A stretch of 64,000 bases of DNA from Solimicrobium sp040544425 (GCA_040544425.1 JBEONO010000006.1:186001-250000), one strand, 5' to 3'; shown: positions 37,833-47,123, numbered from the stretch's first letter. Made by a program: numbers and translations. The notes: generated by a model from the letters alone, not told the origin.

Positions 37833-38129
37833 ATGTTTGGTCGCAATCTGCTTTTATCATGTTTATTTTTGGTACCGACTGCAAGTTTTGCTTCGGACGG
37901 GGTGATCAGGTTTTCCGGCAGCGTGGTCGAACCAACCTGTGTTATCCAAACTGATAAAAATGAAATACCTGCCTTGAATTCCTGCTCGAAACACGTGGCT
38001 TCAAGCACCTCGGTCAGGACACAAATCGTCGCCCCCACTTCGCACATGGTGCCATGGCGCGCCAATGACACTTCCAAACCGGACGCACCGGTCACCCAAT
38101 GGAAAGTGACACAAGTCGTTTACTTGTAG
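37833..38129 (+). CDS. Minimal fimbrial-like exported protein
   Basis: Exported protein of 98 residues. The signal peptide MFGRNLLLSCLFLVPTASFA precedes SDGVIRFSGSVVEPTCVIQT, which is strikingly like the N-terminus of the major fimbrial subunit at 42815-43342 (SDGTVTFSGSIVATTCVI). A second Cys follows 17 residues later (NSCSK), and it ends with a strand KVTQVVYL like the donor-strand-accepting C-terminal strand of type 1 pilins. At 98 residues it is half the usual pilin length. Either a decayed subunit or a real short variant, possibly an assembly stopper. The gene converges with the tip gene, overlapping by 10 bp. Confidence 0.68.
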   Translation: MFGRNLLLSCLFLVPTASFASDGVIRFSGSVVEPTCVIQTDKNEIPALNSCSKHVASSTSVRTQIVAPTSHMVPWRANDTSKPDAPVTQWKVTQVVYL

Positions 38130-39115
38130 CTCATCGTAAAAGTCGCCGTCGTGATCACACTGCCGGCAGTGACTGTACCTGTGCGCACCATGTAAGCGTA
38201 GAACGGATAATTAAATACGCCATTGGTGCCGGTCCCGAGCAAAAATTGATTGGTATTGCCGTCAACATTCGAATCCGGGCCGTAACTTTCAACCGTGCCG
38301 TTATAAGTGATTCTTACCCCGATACCGGTAGCGGTCGAGGTCGAACTTAAAGACAGCGTGTTGCTGGTGTTGCCAACGCTTGTGCCGCTGGCATCAGTCA
38401 GAGTCACCGACATTTGTGTGGTGCTGGCGGGAGGTCCACCGACACACGTTACCTGAATCGAAAACGGCACCGGCGAAGAACTGGATCCAAGGGTCGGAAA
38501 ATGTGCCACGGGAAATGCGCCCAGCGAAACCGCGATGCTCGACGGGCTGGTCACACTGCAACTTGGCTTGGTAAAGTTGATCGTCATCGGCGTTGCCAGG
38601 TTGATCTGAAAGCCGACAAAATTGCCCTGCTGCGGTAACACAAAATTACCGACGTTGACCGGCAAGGTGCCACTGGCTGTAATCGGTCCGGTTTTTATCA
38701 GACTGAAATTGGTCGGTACTGATGCGGTTGCCGTCAAAGTAGTTGTCGATGCGATTGTTTGCGTGACGGGCCAGTTTCCGGTCGTACCTGAGGCGTTGCT
38801 GAGCTGGATACCCAGGCCAGGAATATTCGTCGGATACACATTGGCCACGGCGCTTCCTATACCCTGGTAAGTCAATTGCGTAAATGGCGTGCTGCAGTTG
38901 ATCGTAAAAGTTCCGGAATTGCCGGTAAATGTCGCGGTCGATAACACGGTCCCCACCGGCACATACGGATTTAAGGTAACGCTGGCGGGCGAATTCAACA
39001 CCTTCACTACCGTAGTCGGATTGACCGTACAGCTGGCATAAACTTTGACCGGCAACAGCAGCAACAGCAGCAGTCTGGATATAAGTCTGAATATAAGCAA
39101 TTTCCTGATAAGCAT
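38120..39115 (-). CDS. Fimbrial tip/adhesin subunit
   Basis: Exported protein of 331 residues with a signal peptide (LLLLLLLPVKVYA). It appears to have two domains: an N-terminal Ser/Thr-rich domain (about 30-180, two Cys) as in type 1 adhesins, and a C-terminal pilin domain (about 190-331, first Cys in TKPSCSVTSP, second in VTCVGGPP). It ends with GTVTAGSVITTATFTMSYK, the classical C-terminal pilin strand. It is the last gene of the chaperone-usher operon, where the tip adhesin normally stands. The ligand is unknown. Confidence 0.82.
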   Translation of the reverse strand: MLIRKLLIFRLISRLLLLLLLPVKVYASCTVNPTTVVKVLNSPASVTLNPYVPVGTVLSTATFTGNSGTFTINCSTPFTQLTYQGIGSAVANVYPTNIPGLGIQLSNASGTTGNWPVTQTIASTTTLTATASVPTNFSLIKTGPITASGTLPVNVGNFVLPQQGNFVGFQINLATPMTINFTKPSCSVTSPSSIAVSLGAFPVAHFPTLGSSSSPVPFSIQVTCVGGPPASTTQMSVTLTDASGTSVGNTSNTLSLSSTSTATGIGVRITYNGTVESYGPDSNVDGNTNQFLLGTGTNGVFNYPFYAYMVRTGTVTAGSVITTATFTMSYK

Positions 39116-39128
39116 GGTGTCCCGTTCG

Positions 39129-41906
39129 TTATTTTAATGTCGCCACTTGAGCCATCGCCCTGCAACTGACTGCCAGTTGCTGATACGGCTGATCTGCCTG
39201 GCGTTGTTTTTCATCGGCCAACGAGTAATCGGCATGACATTCGTGTTCCGCACCGTCGCCCCATTTGATGGTCAGCGAGCCGTGATTTTTCAGGCTACGG
39301 TTGAAGAACCTGCCACCTTGTGCCAGCAGTCCCAATTCTTTGCCATTTTCGTCCACGACACTGGAGCCAATCGGCAGTGTCTTGCCATCCTCGCGCGTGA
39401 CAGTCATCAAGACTGCACGACCAATGGTGGTGGAAAATTTGAGCAGGACAATCGCGCCTGCCCGCGGCGCAATCTGTCTCGAGGTCGAATCGAATTCGAG
39501 ATCCATGCTGCTGCCTTTGGGATCAATCACGATGTCATTCGTGACGTAGGGATTAAGAAACGGAATCACTGAATAACCGGACGATCCAATCCTGTTGTTA
39601 TTAGAATTCATCACGGATGCGCCCTCCGCACCCGGGGCATACACAATGCCGACGGTCTCACCCAAACTCGGCGCCAGCAATAATTGGCCGTCATGTAATA
39701 ACATGGCGCCGCTGACATTGACTGTTGACTGTCTCGTAGTCCCTGAGCTGTAGGAGGCCCACACCGATCCGTAAGAACCGGCATACTGCCCACCCAGTCC
39801 CACGGTATTCGTGCTGACGGAATTGGCTTGAGAGTTGGCGCTGCTGTAATTGTCGTAAGCGTTGTAGTTCAGGCGATTGCTTCCACCAAGGCTGCCATTG
39901 ACACCCAGCGTGGTGGTGGTCTGATGCTCGCCATAACTGGCCGTGCTGGTGAGCGTTGGACGATACACCGTGCCTTCATTGCCGATCGGGATACTCACGT
40001 TCACCGATGCGAGGTTGTGATAGATGCCAAGTGCGTCGATCGTGCGCGACACGGAAAAGCCATAATTGCCCCATGAACTGCTGTTTGAATAACCGGCCTG
40101 GTAACTGATCGAATTGGGCGCGTCGTTCCAGTAATATTGCGCGATGCCGCTGATATACACGCTGCCATAACTATTGGGCAGCGGTTGCGACAGTGAAAGC
40201 TGAAAACTTTTTTTCTGACTGAGTATCGGCGCAGCGGGTCCGGGACTTTGTTCTTTGGAACGCAGGATTGTCGCGTCGGTCAGGGTCAGGAAATCGCTGG
40301 TCGAATAGCGGTATGCCGCCACGCTGAAGTTGGTTTTGGTGTCTTCCAATACCTTCGAATAGCTCAGGCGCCAGCTGCGTCCCAACAAGGTATTGTAGTC
40401 GGGTGCCATCCTGGTTTCTGATCTGGTCAGGTCCAGACCGAATGAACCGTAACCGGTGCTCAAGGCGGCGCCGACCATGCCGGCTCCATAATATTCGCCC
40501 GCGATTGCGCCAAGGTAGATGGTTTTACCTTGACCGACACCATGCTGATAGGTCGCCTCGGCAAATACCGGTGCGTTATAGTCGACCACATTGCGCAGTT
40601 TTCCCAGCGCCAGGCTGTAACGCGTCGCGCCAGGGCGCAGCAATAACACGCCGGCCGAATAGGGCACTACATACTGCTTTTGTCTGCCATCAGTTTCGGT
40701 AATCGTGACAACAAAGTCGCCGGCAAAACTGCTGTTATACAGATCATCGATTTTGAATTCACCGGGCGGCACGGTTGTTTCATAAATGATGTTTCCACCC
40801 TGGCGTATCGTCACCTTGGCATTGGTTTCGGCAACGCCACGCACAACCGGTGCGTAGCCGCGCTGCGATTCCGGCAGCATGCGATCATCGCTGGCAAGTT
40901 GCACACCCTGTATGCCGACGCTGTTAAACAGATCCGGGTTGGTGTACGAATCGCCGATGGTCAGCTGCGATTTCAGGCTGGTCACGTCATGCTGGACGAA
41001 GGCGTTGATCGGTTGCCAGCGACTGCTCTGCTGTACTGAATCCGTGAAGCCATTGGCTGAACTGATTATGGCGCTGGAGCCGATCGTCGAGGAGACCGTG
41101 CTGGCATTTTGCGCCTGTGCTGCTGCGGAATTGGCGATCCCGTTGGCGTTGGTGAGACTGGTGGTGATACTGGTTGTGCCCGGATTGGTCGTGTAGGTCC
41201 CGTTATAGCGCAGCCGCCATCCGTCCAGATTCACACCAAGATTTATGCCCGCAAATAATTGATCGCTGTGGAATTGCCCGCTCGATTGGGTGTTGTTCAG
41301 GTTATAGCTTAGGAAGGCCGCGTTAACGCCCTGATCCCATTCGGAGGGGTCGACATAACCACGCGAGATGCGGGTCAGGTAAACTTGCGGAATACTGACA
41401 TCGACGCGCAGGTCTCCCGAGTCAAATTCAACGGCGGAATCCGGAATTTGCAGGGCCATGTCGACACAGGTATTGCCCGCGGATTCATCCTTGGCCAGCT
41501 CAGTATTTTCTTTTGTCGGAGGCAGTGCGGCGAGGTTGGTGCCAAGTTGAATCAGCAAGGTTTTGGTGATGCACACTGTTGCGCTATCACTGCCATTGAT
41601 TTGTTTTACCTCGATATCCCGACGCCCCAACCATTGCTGATTGATATACACATCAACACGATATTGTCCGGGTGCCAGCACATTTGCGCGGGTGAATTTC
41701 GACACGTCAATTTTGTCGCCGCTGCCTGCCAGCATGGCGGGGTTAAAGCCACCGTACAGGGCTGAGGGGAGACTGGAATTACTGGCGACATTTTCGTTTG
41801 CAGCAGGGGCAAATGCCAGCGTTTGGAGTGAAATTGCAAAACCCAGTGTCAGCAAGGCCAACTGCTGTATCAGCATCGTTGGCTTTAGCTGGTTGCGCGT
41901 GCGCAT
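39129..41906 (-). CDS. Outer-membrane fimbrial usher, FimD/PapC family
   Basis: Usher of 925 residues that forms the secretion pore and orders subunits. A signal peptide is at the N-terminus. The periplasmic N-domain contains GQYRVDVYINQQWLGRRDIE and the Cys pair in the mature part. The large 24-strand barrel includes the plug insertion (GYAPVVRGVAETNAKVTIRQ; then IYETTVPPGEFKIDDLYNS). The C-terminal domains include LPIGSSVVDENGKELG and the last Cys-containing segment HECHADYSLADE. All usher parts are represented and the length is near normal (about 850-900). It follows the chaperone gene by 38 bp. Confidence 0.94.
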   Translation of the reverse strand: MRTRNQLKPTMLIQQLALLTLGFAISLQTLAFAPAANENVASNSSLPSALYGGFNPAMLAGSGDKIDVSKFTRANVLAPGQYRVDVYINQQWLGRRDIEVKQINGSDSATVCITKTLLIQLGTNLAALPPTKENTELAKDESAGNTCVDMALQIPDSAVEFDSGDLRVDVSIPQVYLTRISRGYVDPSEWDQGVNAAFLSYNLNNTQSSGQFHSDQLFAGINLGVNLDGWRLRYNGTYTTNPGTTSITTSLTNANGIANSAAAQAQNASTVSSTIGSSAIISSANGFTDSVQQSSRWQPINAFVQHDVTSLKSQLTIGDSYTNPDLFNSVGIQGVQLASDDRMLPESQRGYAPVVRGVAETNAKVTIRQGGNIIYETTVPPGEFKIDDLYNSSFAGDFVVTITETDGRQKQYVVPYSAGVLLLRPGATRYSLALGKLRNVVDYNAPVFAEATYQHGVGQGKTIYLGAIAGEYYGAGMVGAALSTGYGSFGLDLTRSETRMAPDYNTLLGRSWRLSYSKVLEDTKTNFSVAAYRYSTSDFLTLTDATILRSKEQSPGPAAPILSQKKSFQLSLSQPLPNSYGSVYISGIAQYYWNDAPNSISYQAGYSNSSSWGNYGFSVSRTIDALGIYHNLASVNVSIPIGNEGTVYRPTLTSTASYGEHQTTTTLGVNGSLGGSNRLNYNAYDNYSSANSQANSVSTNTVGLGGQYAGSYGSVWASYSSGTTRQSTVNVSGAMLLHDGQLLLAPSLGETVGIVYAPGAEGASVMNSNNNRIGSSGYSVIPFLNPYVTNDIVIDPKGSSMDLEFDSTSRQIAPRAGAIVLLKFSTTIGRAVLMTVTREDGKTLPIGSSVVDENGKELGLLAQGGRFFNRSLKNHGSLTIKWGDGAEHECHADYSLADEKQRQADQPYQQLAVSCRAMAQVATLK

Positions 41907-41944
41907 GGCTGTGATTTATTCCAATCGCTTAAGTCATTTGTCAC

Positions 41945-42706
41945 TCAGGGTGGCAAGCTGGTGTTGTGTTGTACAACCGAACCGAAATCGCTGATGGTGG
42001 TGTAATTAATCTGGCTTGACCCGGAGGGAATCTTTTTTAATTCTTTCACCAAAAATTCCTTGCTGGATGCCGGTGGAATCATTTCTGTCACGATGGAATA
42101 ATTTTTGTCGGCATTGCTGATACTGGCCGCATCCATCGATACGCTGAATACGGCGTCATTGCTTGCGCGCAGGACGACGCTGTCGGGTTTTTGAATCAGT
42201 TGCCAACTCAACTTGTCGGCCGCTTCGACTGCGGAACCCGGCAAACCTTTGGGACGGTAAAACAGTTTGATCCGGCTGCGAATCGCCAACTGCATGTAGT
42301 TGGCGTCTTCGGCATCTTTGGTAACCGGCATCGGCGGCACATCTAATATATTGACCCAAAATACCGACTCCTTATCCTGCGGCAAAGGGTCATGGGTATA
42401 AATGACCCGCACTGTCTGGGCCCGGTTCGGTTCGACCCTGAAAATCGGCGGGGTCGCAATGAAAGGTGACTTGCCGGTTTCAGGCGTGGATTGCATGTCA
42501 CCGGAATCGAGCCACACCTGCACCAGCGATGGTGTCGAAGAGACGTTGGTCAAGCGTATCGTTGCTTCGTTTTCTTCTGCGTTATAGATTACCCGCGTCC
42601 CATTGATCACGATGTTTGCATGTGCGGTCGTGGTCGCAGTCATGGTCGCAGTCATGGTGATTGTGAGAGCAACAAATAAAAATATCCGCTTGAAGTAGTC
42701 GCTCAT
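41945..42706 (-). CDS. Periplasmic pilus chaperone, FimC/PapD family
   Basis: Chaperone of 253 residues that donates a strand to pilin subunits. A signal peptide (FLFVALTITMTATMTATTTA, ending HA at about residue 32) precedes two Ig-like domains. NGTRVIYNAEENEATIRLTN holds the first cleft Arg and the G1-like entry. FRVEPNRAQTVRVIYTHDPL is the G1 strand with alternating hydrophobics, and ESVFWVNILDVPP is the PapD signature. The stretch MTATMTATTT in the signal peptide comes from a 12-bp tandem duplication (GTCGCAGTCATG twice on the plus strand). I start at ATG 42706; the extension to 42751 would enter the terminator. Confidence 0.92.
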   Translation of the reverse strand: MSDYFKRIFLFVALTITMTATMTATTTAHANIVINGTRVIYNAEENEATIRLTNVSSTPSLVQVWLDSGDMQSTPETGKSPFIATPPIFRVEPNRAQTVRVIYTHDPLPQDKESVFWVNILDVPPMPVTKDAEDANYMQLAIRSRIKLFYRPKGLPGSAVEAADKLSWQLIQKPDSVVLRASNDAVFSVSMDAASISNADKNYSIVTEMIPPASSKEFLVKELKKIPSGSSQINYTTISDFGSVVQHNTSLPP

Positions 42707-42737
42707 TTTATTTTGTGTTTCTGGCAAGTAAATTGCT

Positions 42738-42764
42738 AAAAAATAGGCCATCTTTCAATGGCCT
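42738..42764 (-). terminator. Attenuator-like terminator between major subunit and chaperone genes
   Basis: On the minus strand AGGCCAT and ATGGCCT pair perfectly (7 bp) around a 6-base loop TGAAAG, followed by ATTTTTTAG (six Ts). It lies 50 bp after the major subunit stop. Partial termination here would give much more major subunit than chaperone and usher, a known way of setting pilus stoichiometry. Confidence 0.82.
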
Positions 42765-42766
42765 GG

Positions 42767-42794
42767 GCAAATCAACTATCTTCATCTGATTTGC
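42767..42794 (-). other. Hairpin just before the attenuator
   Basis: GCAAATCA and TGATTTGC form an 8-bp perfect stem with a 12-base loop, 21 bp after the major subunit stop and directly before the terminator. It has no T-run. A 3' stabilising stem for the major subunit mRNA is the simplest reading. Confidence 0.55.
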
Positions 42795-42814
42795 GGGTGT
42801 TGAGTGTATAACGA

Positions 42815-43342
42815 TCAGTTATAAACCAGCGAGTAGGTAACGGATGACGCTACGGTACCCGCACCGGCTGCGCCAGTAGCAATATATTGCGCGTAATAGC
42901 TCAGTGAATATGCACCTGCAGTTGTGGTAGTGAGACCGGTACCAGCGCCGTCATTAGCCTGAGTGGCGATATTGATTGCACCCAGGGCCGAATTTAACAG
43001 ACTGATCTGGACGTTCGTCGCTGTTCCGGTATTTTTCAGGTTACCTGTTGCAGTATCAACGTTCGCGCCGATTTCAAACAAGGCATGCAGTGATGTCGTT
43101 GCTGGGCAACCGGTCATGGCAATATTGAATTGAGTTGGTGTGGCGGTTTTGCCGGATACAGACAGAGCACTTGCATCAACTGGGGGCAAGGCTACAGCGA
43201 TATTGCCACCGCCGGTGATAACGCAAGTCGTCGCTACGATGCTGCCTGAAAAAGTCACAGTGCCATCCGATGCCTGTGCCGCTGTCATTCCTAACAGGCC
43301 TGAAGTTGCTACCAGGGCTGCAACCAGTGCTTTTACTTTCAT
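42815..43342 (-). CDS. Type 1 fimbrial major subunit
   Basis: Pilin of 175 residues. The signal peptide is MKVKALVAALVATSGLLG..AQA, followed by SDGTVTFSGSIVATTCVITG, whose alternating hydrophobics form the donor strand. The Cys pair (in TTCVI and MTGCPATT, about 40 residues apart) makes the usual disulfide. The C-terminus SSVTYSLVYN is the pilin end, with the penultimate Tyr. It is the first gene of the operon and is followed by the two hairpins that would limit read-through. Confidence 0.93.
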   Translation of the reverse strand: MKVKALVAALVATSGLLGMTAAQASDGTVTFSGSIVATTCVITGGGNIAVALPPVDASALSVSGKTATPTQFNIAMTGCPATTSLHALFEIGANVDTATGNLKNTGTATNVQISLLNSALGAINIATQANDGAGTGLTTTTAGAYSLSYYAQYIATGAAGAGTVASSVTYSLVYN

Positions 43343-43480
43343 GTTTTTCTCCAGATTTAGGTAAATTAATTTGATATTACTTCAACAAAACCATATGCCA
43401 AGGGTACTTTGTAAATAAAGCTCACAATCAACATTAATTTTCTGCCGTAAATTCTGCTTTTAATCATGATTGTTGGGCCG

Positions 43481-43510
43481 ATTATAGCCAAGAAAGTTTC
43501 TCAATGAAAA
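43481..43510 (-). promoter_or_regulatory. Putative sigma70 promoter of the fimbrial operon
   Basis: On the minus strand a perfect -10 TATAAT (43486-43481) is preceded by TTTTCA (43510-43505) with an 18-bp spacer. It is about 140 bp before the major subunit ATG. The 270-bp gap from priA to the fimbrial gene is AT-rich with no inverted repeats like a fim switch. Confidence 0.45.
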
Positions 43511-43613
43511 TATTTTTTCAAAAAAGCTTTATCAAAACATATCCATTAGCCAAAAATGTGGCGGATATGCATACGCGGCAGCACAATTCAAGGTAAATCA
43601 TTAGAAAAATTTG

Positions 43614-45626
43614 TTAAATTTCGACCGGATCGACCTCAACACTCCATTTCACTCTGAATTTGCTGTTTTTTAGCTGATCCAGCCACTCTTTCAAAAAATT
43701 CTGCAATGCTGGCCGCGAATGGGACTCGACTAACAGTTGCGCGCGTTCCGAATTCGCCAACCGCATCAAGGTCATCGGTATCGGCGAATGCATGATGATT
43801 TGCTCGGACCCAGCAAGTTCGGCAGCAAAAGTCAAAAATTCGACGGCGAGCTTTAATTCTTTGGCTTCGGCGCGCAACAGCGCCTGGAAAATAAACGGTG
43901 GTAAATCGGCCTGCTGCCTTTCCTGCAAACATTCCTTGGCAAATTTTGGGTAATCGTGAGTTTTTAATGCGCGGTACAAGGGATGGTCCGGATAACGTGT
44001 CTGAACCAATACGACACTGGTATTGCCGCCTTGCTTTTGCGCCGCCCGGCCAGCGCGACCGGAAACCTGCATCAACTGGGCAAACAGTCTTTCTCCGGCC
44101 CGATAATCCTGAGTAAATAAAGCCGTATCGGGATTAATGACACCAACCAGGGTGAGATTTTTAAAGTCATGGCCCTTGGCCACCATTTGTGTACCGATCA
44201 GGATGTCGACTTCCCCGCGATGCACGGTGTCAAACGCTTCCTGGGCGCTGCCTTTCAATCTGGTTGAATCCGCGTCGATACGCTTGATGCGCGCCTCTGG
44301 AAACAGGCTTTGGAGATGTTCCTCAATTCGTTGCGTACCCCGACCCAAGGGTTGGATGTCCGCGTTACCGCAGGTTGGGCAGGATTTGGGAATCCGCGCC
44401 TCAAAACTGCAATGATGGCAGCGCAACTTGTGTTCATTTTTATGCAGCACCAGAAATGCACTGCATTGCGTGCAACTGCTCATCCAGCCGCAGGCGTCAC
44501 ACGCAATCACCGGGGCGTAGCCGCGGCGATTCAAATAAATCAGCGACTGTTCGCCCTTTTCAAAGCGTTTTTTGAGTTCGGAGATCAGTGACGGTGTCAG
44601 TCCGTCCTGCGGTTTTTCTTTGGAGAGATCAACCAGGCGCATGGCGGGCAGAGTTGCAGCACTGACCGCACGTTCAGACAAGGTAAATTTTGCATAGCGA
44701 CCCGAGTTCGCATGCGCCCAGGTTTCCAGGGAGGGCGTCGCTGATCCCAGGACAATCGGGATATCCAACTGGCGGGCACGCCAGATGGCCAGGTCACGGG
44801 CCGAATAACGCAGGCCTTCCTGTTGTTTATACGAAGGATCATGTTCTTCGTCGATGATGATTAATTTCAGATGTGGCAGCGAGGCCAGCACCGCCAGCCG
44901 TGTGCCCAACACAATTCGTGCCTTGCCGGTGTGTGCTGCCAGCCAGTTGACGGTCCGCTCACCTTCCGCCATCCCACTGTGCAGCGTGGCCACATAATGA
45001 TCGGGGAATCGCCCCTGTAAATGTTCGAACAACTGGGGCGTCAGATTGATTTCCGGAACCAGGACCAAAATCTGGGCATCCGCATCGACCGCCAGGATCT
45101 GTGCGGCGATTTGCAGATAGACTTCCGTCTTGCCACTGCCCGTCACCCCAAACAACAGATTTGCCGAATAGCCTCGGTTGTGGGTAATTTTATCCCGTGC
45201 ATTCTGCTGTGCGGCGTTCAGCGACGGCGGGGTATTCAGGTGCGTGTGTTTTACCGGTTTGGTGAGTTTTACCAGCGCTTTGTCCAGGGCCGTTGTCTTG
45301 GAAGTGCGACAGTTCTTTGGTATTGAAGGAAGCGCCACTTCTCCCAATGGTCGTTGATAATAATCAGCGGCAAATTGACAAAGTGCAATCCATTCAGCGG
45401 AAACTGGTGCCAATTGATCCCGGACACCAATCACCGCCTTCAGTTTGTCGCGGGGAACTTCAGTGTCGTCTTTTACCGCAGTGATTAATCCAACCATTTC
45501 CCGGTGGCCAAAAGTAAGCAGAACAAACTGACCAACTCGCGGAACTTCATCGCCAACCCACAAGTAATCAAACAGTCGATCCAAGGGCGTATCCAGGGCG
45601 ATTTGGAGAATTTTTTCTTTCTGCAA
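43614..45626 (-). CDS. priA: Primosomal protein N' (replication restart helicase)
   Basis: Restarts stalled forks: binds D-loops and unwinds DNA with ATP. About 670 residues from the TTG at 45626 (product begins LQKEKILQIALDTPLDRLFD, the family-typical start). An in-frame ATG at 45728 would add 34 residues; that extension crosses the DnaA-box region and is unlike PriA. The helicase has Walker A GVTGSGKTEVYLQ, DEEHDPSYKQQ (Walker B), GSATPSLETW and GRGTQRIEEHL. The zinc-binding cysteines are in CDACGWMSSCTQCSAF and LRCHHCSFEARIPKSCPTCG. Usual family size about 730. Confidence 0.92.
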   Translation of the reverse strand: MQKEKILQIALDTPLDRLFDYLWVGDEVPRVGQFVLLTFGHREMVGLITAVKDDTEVPRDKLKAVIGVRDQLAPVSAEWIALCQFAADYYQRPLGEVALPSIPKNCRTSKTTALDKALVKLTKPVKHTHLNTPPSLNAAQQNARDKITHNRGYSANLLFGVTGSGKTEVYLQIAAQILAVDADAQILVLVPEINLTPQLFEHLQGRFPDHYVATLHSGMAEGERTVNWLAAHTGKARIVLGTRLAVLASLPHLKLIIIDEEHDPSYKQQEGLRYSARDLAIWRARQLDIPIVLGSATPSLETWAHANSGRYAKFTLSERAVSAATLPAMRLVDLSKEKPQDGLTPSLISELKKRFEKGEQSLIYLNRRGYAPVIACDACGWMSSCTQCSAFLVLHKNEHKLRCHHCSFEARIPKSCPTCGNADIQPLGRGTQRIEEHLQSLFPEARIKRIDADSTRLKGSAQEAFDTVHRGEVDILIGTQMVAKGHDFKNLTLVGVINPDTALFTQDYRAGERLFAQLMQVSGRAGRAAQKQGGNTSVVLVQTRYPDHPLYRALKTHDYPKFAKECLQERQQADLPPFIFQALLRAEAKELKLAVEFLTFAAELAGSEQIIMHSPIPMTLMRLANSERAQLLVESHSRPALQNFLKEWLDQLKNSKFRVKWSVEVDPVEI

Positions 45627-46034
45627 GTTAATGTACTTTCTTAAGAAATTGGCTAACTTATGGATTCGTAAGTGTGTTTTGTTCGACCAACTTCTGTGGA
45701 TAACTTTGTGGAGAAACTCGCCCCACACAGACTAATTCACCAAAGCAACATAATTTTCATAGAGTAAATTTTTTGCTTGCTCTGCTTATTTATCTTTGAA
45801 ATCAGTAGCTTATAAATTATTTGGCGATTCACAAAAAAACTATTGACAGAAAAAATAAATTAATCTTTTTGTGCATAACTAATCGCGATTTACTTATGAC
45901 GGTGTTTGCCAGCGACATATTTTCAACAGGGACGAGGTCATTTCCGCGTGGATGCCGCATCAGGCCTTGCTGTTGCAGTGCACAAGCCTTATTCCAGTTC
46001 ATTTTTACCCGGTTTTGTTGCCGTTTTTTTCAAT
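45627..46034. other. AT-rich gap between hemE and priA
   Basis: About 400 bp without a supported gene (less if PriA starts at 45728). It holds the 19-bp DnaA-box sequence at 45692-45710 and a strongly A/T-rich stretch at 45770-45870. No clear terminator for hemE is seen. The open frames here do not look like proteins. Confidence 0.6.
45692..45710. repeat. DnaA-box repeat, copy 1 (upstream of priA)
   Basis: TTCTGTGGATAACTTTGTG, which contains TGTGGATAA (45695-45703), the complement of the perfect DnaA box TTATCCACA. The same 19 bases occur at 47238-47256 upstream of hemE. Confidence 0.7.
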
Positions 46035-47123
46035 TTACTGGCCAGCTCGCATCGCTTTGCTGAATTTGTGGACCGCGTTAACCAGAACGGTGACCGATTC
46101 CGGATCAGTAAATTGGGATATCCCATGGCCCAGATTGAAAATGTGGCCAGTTCCTTGGTCTGGTTTGCCAAAACTGTTGAGTACCGCCTGAACTTGCGCT
46201 TCAATCTGATCCGGTCTTGCGAACAGCGCCATGGGATCGAGATTCCCCTGGAGTGCAACCCGATGCCCGATACGTTGCTTCGCCATCGCCAAATTTACTG
46301 TCCAATCCAGGCCGACCGCGTCTGCGCCGATATCGGCAATTTGCTCCAGCCACAATCCGCCGCCCTTGGTAAACACGATCGATGGAATCTTGACACCATT
46401 CTTTTCTGTCTTGACCTGATCAAGCACATCGCGCATGTAGTTGAGAGAAAAGGTCTGGTAGGCGCCATCGGCGAGCGCGCCGCCCCAGGAATCAAATATC
46501 ATGACGGCCTGCGCGCCGGCGTCAATCTGCGCGTTCAGGTAAGCAGCTACGGATTGAGCGTTGACTTTCAGGATGTGGTGCAATAAATCCGGCCGACTGT
46601 ACAACATCGTCTTGATTGTCCTGAATTCCTTGGAACTGCCGCCTTTCACCATATAACACGCCAAAGTCCACGGGCTGCCGGAAAAGCCGATCAAGGGTAC
46701 CCGACCGTGCAAGGTTGTTCTGATTTGAGTTACTGCATCAAAGACGTACTTGAGCTTGTTCATGTCCGGGACGTGCAGTGCCAGGATATCTTTTTCATCC
46801 CGCAGGGCACGCTCAAATTTTGGACCTTCACCTTCTTCAAAATATAGCCCCAGCCCCATCGCGTCGGGGACCGTCAAAATGTCAGAGAACAAGATTGCCG
46901 CGTCCAGGGCAAACCGGTCCAAAGGTTGGATCGTGACCTCAGTGGCGTAATCCGGATTTTTGGCCAGGTCCATGAACGAGCCGGCTTTTTTTCTGACGTC
47001 GCGATATTCAGGCAAATACCTTCCCGCCTGTCGCATCAGCCAGACAGGCGTGTATTCAGTTGGTTGGCGCTGTAATGCCCGTAGAAAAGTATCGTTTTGT
47101 AATGGTGTTTCTGGCAATGACAT
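46035..47123 (-). CDS. hemE: Uroporphyrinogen decarboxylase
   Basis: Converts uroporphyrinogen III to coproporphyrinogen III in heme synthesis, without a cofactor. It has 362 residues. The N-terminal signature PVWLMRQAGRYLPEYRDVR contains the substrate-binding Arg pair; LFSDILTVPDAMGLGLYFEE holds the essential Asp. GFSGSPWTLACYMVKGG and FDSWGGALADGAY are the further signatures; GNLDPMALFA lies near the end. Single gene on its strand. A DnaA-box-bearing AT-rich region precedes it. Confidence 0.96.
   Translation of the reverse strand: MSLPETPLQNDTFLRALQRQPTEYTPVWLMRQAGRYLPEYRDVRKKAGSFMDLAKNPDYATEVTIQPLDRFALDAAILFSDILTVPDAMGLGLYFEEGEGPKFERALRDEKDILALHVPDMNKLKYVFDAVTQIRTTLHGRVPLIGFSGSPWTLACYMVKGGSSKEFRTIKTMLYSRPDLLHHILKVNAQSVAAYLNAQIDAGAQAVMIFDSWGGALADGAYQTFSLNYMRDVLDQVKTEKNGVKIPSIVFTKGGGLWLEQIADIGADAVGLDWTVNLAMAKQRIGHRVALQGNLDPMALFARPDQIEAQVQAVLNSFGKPDQGTGHIFNLGHGISQFTDPESVTVLVNAVHKFSKAMRAGQ

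Noticed and set aside
43343..43613. Possible invertible fim switch upstream of the major pilin gene
   Set aside because: I looked for flanking inverted repeats and a recombinase gene; neither is present in the window.
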